Below are positions 7,693 through 10,113 of a stretch of 10,113 nt of DNA, piece by piece. The number at the start of each line of letters is the position of its first letter. Position 1 is the first letter of the stretch. Under the pieces are notes generated by a model. That model had not been told where the DNA came from. It was given only the letters and a program-made list of their open reading frames with translations, and did not search any database. This stretch comes from Hominisplanchenecus_A murintestinalis (GTDB taxonomy: Bacteria > Bacillota > Clostridia > Lachnospirales > Lachnospiraceae). A program made the translations under genes and the position numbers. The DNA lies in contig NZ_CALPCM010000058.1 in NCBI RefSeq assembly GCF_943193015.1, positions 1 to 10,113 of the forward strand, read 5' to 3'.

Positions 7693-8148
7693 ATGTATCG
7701 TGATTCCGTTACTGTTTCAAACAATATGCGTAAAATCCACAGTAAAGATACTTCCATAGAACTCTTACTCCGTAAAGCTCTATGGCATAAAGGTTACCGA
7801 TATCGCAAAAATTATAAAGTTCTCCCTGGTTCTCCTGACATTGTCCTTACCAAATATAAAATTGCTATTTTCTGCGATAGTGAATTTTTCCATGGAAAGG
7901 ACTGGGAAATTCTTAAACTCCGTCTTGAAAAAGGTAAAAATCCCGACTTTTGGATCAAAAAAATCGAACGCAATCGTAATCGTGATTATGAGAATGATAA
8001 AAAACTACTATTTCTAGGTTATACCGTTCTTCACTTCTGGGGACAAGACATCTCAAAACATACAAATGAATGCTTGCAAGCTATCGAAGAAGCCATTTGG
8101 GACACAAAATTTTCTGATACAACCACTGATTATGACATACCCGAATAA
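7693..8148 (+). CDS. vsr: Very-short-patch repair (Vsr) family DNA mismatch endonuclease
   Basis: This 151-residue protein has the Vsr family pattern: NNMRKIHSKDTSIELLLRKAL (10-30), GYRYRKNY (34-41), PDIVLTKYKIAIFCDSEFFHG (48-68), FWIKKIERNRNRD (86-98) and LHFWGQDI (113-120). Asp49 and His67 correspond to the metal-binding Asp and catalytic His of the E. coli enzyme. The zinc-binding His/Cys residues of E. coli Vsr are absent, as in many Firmicutes members. Vsr nicks DNA 5' to the T of a T:G mismatch formed when 5-methylcytosine deaminates, starting repair at methylase sites. Here it most likely protects sites of the neighbouring HTH-methyltransferase. It is transcribed away from that gene. 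The length is normal for the family. It is clearly homologous to the broken copy at 4306-4751, and unlike that copy keeps the active-site residues and frame. Confidence 0.9.
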   Translation: MYRDSVTVSNNMRKIHSKDTSIELLLRKALWHKGYRYRKNYKVLPGSPDIVLTKYKIAIFCDSEFFHGKDWEILKLRLEKGKNPDFWIKKIERNRNRDYENDKKLLFLGYTVLHFWGQDISKHTNECLQAIEEAIWDTKFSDTTTDYDIPE

Positions 8149-8168
8149 AAACCTTAAACCACACAAAC

Positions 8169-8195
8169 GGCTGTCCGCAACTTCTGCAGACAGCC
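8169..8195. terminator. Hairpin between convergent vsr and relaxase genes
   Basis: GGCTGTC (8169-8175) pairs perfectly with GACAGCC (8189-8195). An inner GCA/TGC adds three pairs after one mismatch, leaving a 5-nt loop. It lies 20 nt after the vsr stop and about 100 nt beyond the relaxase stop, so it could stop transcripts from both sides. Neither flank has a strong T-run, so efficiency is uncertain. Confidence 0.55.
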
Positions 8196-8293
8196 CACTT
8201 CCTACATATAGAAAACTATTTGCAAGCGTAGTTTATAACATAGCAATTTTTTCGCTTACGTTTTTTAGTACAGATTTAGTTCTTTTTCTCCCT

Positions 8294-9559
8294 TTATCTG
8301 CCATCTCTATCTATACGTCTCTTCTTGATTTTTTGCTTTGCATTTGTCTGTTCCAAATGCTTTGCAACTTCTATTGCTTCCTTGACCTTATTTTCTCCTA
8401 AAACAGCTACAACCCGATCCATATCATATGCCACATTTAACAAAGCTACATTCTCTTTCTTTATAACAGATACTTCTTCTCGCAACCGATCTACACGATT
8501 TTCAAGATCCAGGTTTCGATCTGATAGCTTTTGATTTTTGCTTTTCAGTTCTAAATATTTGCTATACAATGCCTGTATCATGTTCGCAACTTTTTTCACC
8601 AAAGGAAATATTCTCTTCCTGTAAGATTTTGCAGACTCTAAAGTTCCGGCTTCTGGCAGCCATTCTTCCGGATAATATCCATACTCACGTGCATGTGAGT
8701 CAACAAGTCCAGCTTTTGAATTTAGTGCAGAAAATCGTTTTTCTAACACTTCTGTCTTTTTAATTACCGCATCTCTCTCTTTTTCTGCCTGTTCTTTTTC
8801 CTTTTGGATCTCATCCACACATTCACTGATATCATGCAAATCATGTTCCAATAAATTCTTATGTTCCGTTAATTCTTCTACTTCCTGTTCTCGAACCTTT
8901 TTCTTGTAATCCAATACAGAAAGATGTGGTTCATGAGTTCCTTTCTGATCCCATTCTATCTCATTTTCCCTCATGACCATGGCTAATTTTTCCTTTTCTG
9001 ATTGTACCCATTGATTTAGCTCCGTCTCACTTCTGGAACCACCTTTAAATCCTAATGACGATAAGGCTTGTTTTAAAGATACTCTTGTATCAAGTCCTCG
9101 CTTACTTCCTGTAACATAGGGAATAAAATCAATATGTAGATGCGGTGTTGCTTCGTCTAAATGCAGATGAGCAGCAAATACTCGCAACGTAGGATTCCGT
9201 TCTTGAAATCCTTTCATGTATTCATCTAATATCTTTACAGCAAGTTGTCCCTCCATCGTTTCTGATCCCATATTGTCTTTATCACCGATCTGAAGGATAA
9301 CCTCATGAAATAATTTTTCTTGTTTTCCAGAACGTATCTTTTCATAGTAATCATCGATCTTACGATCTTTCCGAGTCTGCTTATCGTTGTAACGCTTCAA
9401 GGCATCATCAAACAATTCATGATATACATCTTTGATATCTTCATTACAATATTCAACGTTCCAATGGGTTCTGTTCGGATCCGTATTCTTTGCATGAAAT
9501 TTTCTACTGTTATGGTTCAGGGAGCCTTTCCCTGTCATAAAACTAATTGTCCTCTTCAA
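8294..9559 (-). CDS. MobV/Pre-family relaxase (plasmid mobilisation/recombination protein)
   Basis: A 421-residue relaxase that would nick one strand at an origin of transfer and lead it into a recipient through a helper conjugation system. The N-terminal HNSRKF motif puts His16 at the position of the catalytic His of pMV158 MobM. The metal-binding motif HLHLDEATPHLHIDF lies at 131-145, followed by the usual conserved block to about 220. Residues about 215-275 and 335-380 are charged and heptad-like, probably coiled coils. The start is TTG at 9559, supported by AAGGAG at 9565-9570; no upstream ATG competes. The repeat-rich DNA just upstream is a candidate oriT, and a small mobile-element protein precedes it. 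No coupling protein or type IV secretion gene is visible, so this is a mobilisable rather than self-transferring element. Family is firm. Confidence 0.93.
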   Translation of the reverse strand: MKRTISFMTGKGSLNHNSRKFHAKNTDPNRTHWNVEYCNEDIKDVYHELFDDALKRYNDKQTRKDRKIDDYYEKIRSGKQEKLFHEVILQIGDKDNMGSETMEGQLAVKILDEYMKGFQERNPTLRVFAAHLHLDEATPHLHIDFIPYVTGSKRGLDTRVSLKQALSSLGFKGGSRSETELNQWVQSEKEKLAMVMRENEIEWDQKGTHEPHLSVLDYKKKVREQEVEELTEHKNLLEHDLHDISECVDEIQKEKEQAEKERDAVIKKTEVLEKRFSALNSKAGLVDSHAREYGYYPEEWLPEAGTLESAKSYRKRIFPLVKKVANMIQALYSKYLELKSKNQKLSDRNLDLENRVDRLREEVSVIKKENVALLNVAYDMDRVVAVLGENKVKEAIEVAKHLEQTNAKQKIKKRRIDRDGR

Positions 9560-9585
9560 TAAATCTCCTTTCCTTCATTTTAAAA

Positions 9586-9599
9586 CGCCAGATATGGCG
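9586..9599. repeat. Small perfect hairpin just upstream of the relaxase gene
   Basis: CGCCA (9586-9590) and TGGCG (9595-9599) form a 5-bp stem with a 4-nt loop. On the minus strand it is followed by TTTT and then, 15 nt further, by the relaxase ribosome site. It could be a weak terminator or attenuator reducing read-through into the relaxase gene, or one of the oriT inverted repeats. Confidence 0.45.
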
Positions 9600-9611
9600 A
9601 TCATGTTTTGT

Positions 9612-9628
9612 TACTTTTGTCAAAAGTA
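9612..9628. repeat. Palindrome TACTTTTG-T-CAAAAGTA
   Basis: Two perfect 8-bp arms around one central base. The right arm is also part of a 10-bp direct repeat, TCAAAAGTAC, at 9620-9629 and again at 9660-9669. This is a likely protein-binding site, perhaps for the relaxase. Confidence 0.6.
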
Positions 9629-9751
9629 CATAAAAGCACTTTCGACAGCCTAACGTCCATCAAAAGTACCCTTGCGCCCTGCCGGGAGCTTTCAAATCAG
9701 CCAGTACTGTATCGGCTACACCCTACAGCAATTCTCCTTGTTTGGTATGAC

Positions 9752-9774
9752 ACAGGTGCGTGCCACGCTCCTGT
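9752..9774. repeat. Interrupted inverted repeat with 11-bp arms
   Basis: ACAGG-T-GCGTG (9752-9762) and CACGC-T-CCTGT (9764-9774) flank a single C; only the T-T position is unpaired. It begins 22 nt past the stop of the small gene on its minus strand, so it could be an oriT arm or a transcript-ending hairpin. There is no T-run after it, which favours a DNA-level role. Confidence 0.55.
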
Positions 9775-9795
9775 TCTATATTCCCAAAACAAACA

Positions 9796-10029
9796 TCACC
9801 ATCGATAACTGGCTGACACTCCACGCTTATCTAAATATCCCTGTCGTGCTTTCTCCTGCTCTTCCTCAGAAGGAGCAGTCTTATACTTCGTATAGAGTTC
9901 ATGTCTGACTAATGCATCCAATTTTTCTTCCAATCCATTTCGAATATCTTCTTCATACTGATCATCTGAACCCAAATGATAAAAGATCAATTTTCGAAAC
10001 AGTTCATAATCAATCTGTACTTTTTTCAT
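9796..10029 (-). CDS. Small conserved mobile-element protein of unknown function
   Basis: A 77-residue, highly charged soluble protein without a signal peptide, membrane segment or cysteine. It opens MKKVQIDYELFRKL, has an acidic stretch (SDDQYEEDIRNGLEEKLDAL) and a basic/acidic C-terminal half (YTKYKTAPSEEEQEKARQGYLDKRG), and ends SASYRW. I recognise the general pattern as a small protein often carried by Clostridia mobilisable and conjugative elements, but know of no function. AGGAG at 10037-10041 lies 7 nt before ATG 10029; a GTG at 10032 would add one residue and is less well spaced. It is upstream of the relaxase on the same strand, separated by the candidate oriT, so a part in mobilisation or copy control is possible but unproved. 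Confidence 0.75.
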   Translation of the reverse strand: MKKVQIDYELFRKLIFYHLGSDDQYEEDIRNGLEEKLDALVRHELYTKYKTAPSEEEQEKARQGYLDKRGVSASYRW

Positions 10030-10113
10030 CACTTCACTCCTAGTATAATAATGGTGTAGTCAAGAATGACTACTGGTTAATAGTTACAAAGTCCAATCTA
10101 ATAAATCTATATA
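10030..10113. other. Non-coding leader of the small protein gene
   Basis: Short AT-rich sequence reaching the window edge. It contains the AGGAG ribosome site (10037-10041) and, on the minus strand, TATACT just before it, a possible -10 box without a convincing -35. No other gene is seen. Confidence 0.4.

Larger units (their letters stand above)
9612..9774. other. Candidate origin of transfer (oriT), repeat-rich non-coding region
   Basis: This stretch between the relaxase and the small upstream gene has no convincing coding sequence and is more GC-rich than its surroundings around 9660-9775. It holds a palindrome at 9612-9628, a direct repeat of TCAAAAGTAC at 9620-9629 and 9660-9669, and an inverted repeat at 9752-9774. 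MobV relaxases usually act on an oriT immediately upstream of their own gene, with inverted repeats flanking the nick. The nick itself cannot be placed from sequence. Confidence 0.45.

Noticed and set aside
8066..8401. 111-codon plus-strand frame
   Set aside because: It starts inside the intact vsr gene in another frame, crosses the hairpin and ends inside the relaxase antisense strand; not a gene.
9672..9908. 78-codon plus-strand frame across the candidate oriT
   Set aside because: It overlaps the 3' half of the minus-strand small gene, lacks a ribosome site and matches no family I know. The repeats and the better minus-strand gene explain the sequence.
1..10113. CRISPR array, tRNA, rRNA or insertion sequence
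   Set aside because: No regularly spaced repeats, cloverleaf-like sequence, rRNA segments or transposase motifs were found on either strand.

Overview
The window is AT-rich and has strong Shine-Dalgarno sites, and its proteins resemble those of low-GC Firmicutes. The best guess is a Clostridia/Lachnospiraceae-type gut bacterium, inferred from protein style and not from a marker gene. It looks like part of a mobilisable genetic element carrying a compact restriction-modification (R-M) island. No integrase, rRNA, tRNA or CRISPR array is visible.

Layout on the minus strand, read right to left: a small mobile-element protein (9796-10029), a non-coding stretch with inverted and direct repeats that is a candidate origin of transfer (about 9600-9780), and a MobV/Pre-type relaxase (8294-9559). 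Then comes the R-M island. An intact vsr-like mismatch endonuclease (7693-8148) is the only plus-strand gene. Divergent from it is a minus-strand run: an HTH-cytosine methyltransferase fusion (6281-7513), an Eco47II-family restriction endonuclease (5402-6280), the broken C-terminal part of a LlaJI-family restriction endonuclease (4709-5400), a broken second vsr gene (4306-4751), an intact UvrD-type helicase with a C-terminal RecB/AddB-like nuclease and Fe-S cysteines (1354-4245), and an intact second cytosine-5 methyltransferase (179-1351).

The island reads as two R-M generations. The younger, intact one is methyltransferase + Eco47II-like nuclease + divergent vsr. Its methyltransferase has an N-terminal DNA-binding domain and a recognisable promoter, and its stop codon abuts the nuclease start. 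The older one was probably LlaJI nuclease -> vsr -> helicase/nuclease -> methyltransferase. In it the two dedicated endonuclease genes are dead, with a missing N-terminus, two frameshifts, two in-frame stops and a lost catalytic His. The helicase/nuclease and its methyltransferase remain fully open, 2 nt apart. Selective survival of that pair is the most interesting feature: it may be a self-sufficient defence unit, or a methylation antitoxin plus helicase left behind after loss of the nuclease.

Starts were corrected from sequence: the HTH-methyltransferase starts at 7513, not at an upstream ATG at 7558, because the promoter lies over the latter. The relaxase starts with TTG, the small protein is best started at ATG 10029, and the dead vsr began with GTG.
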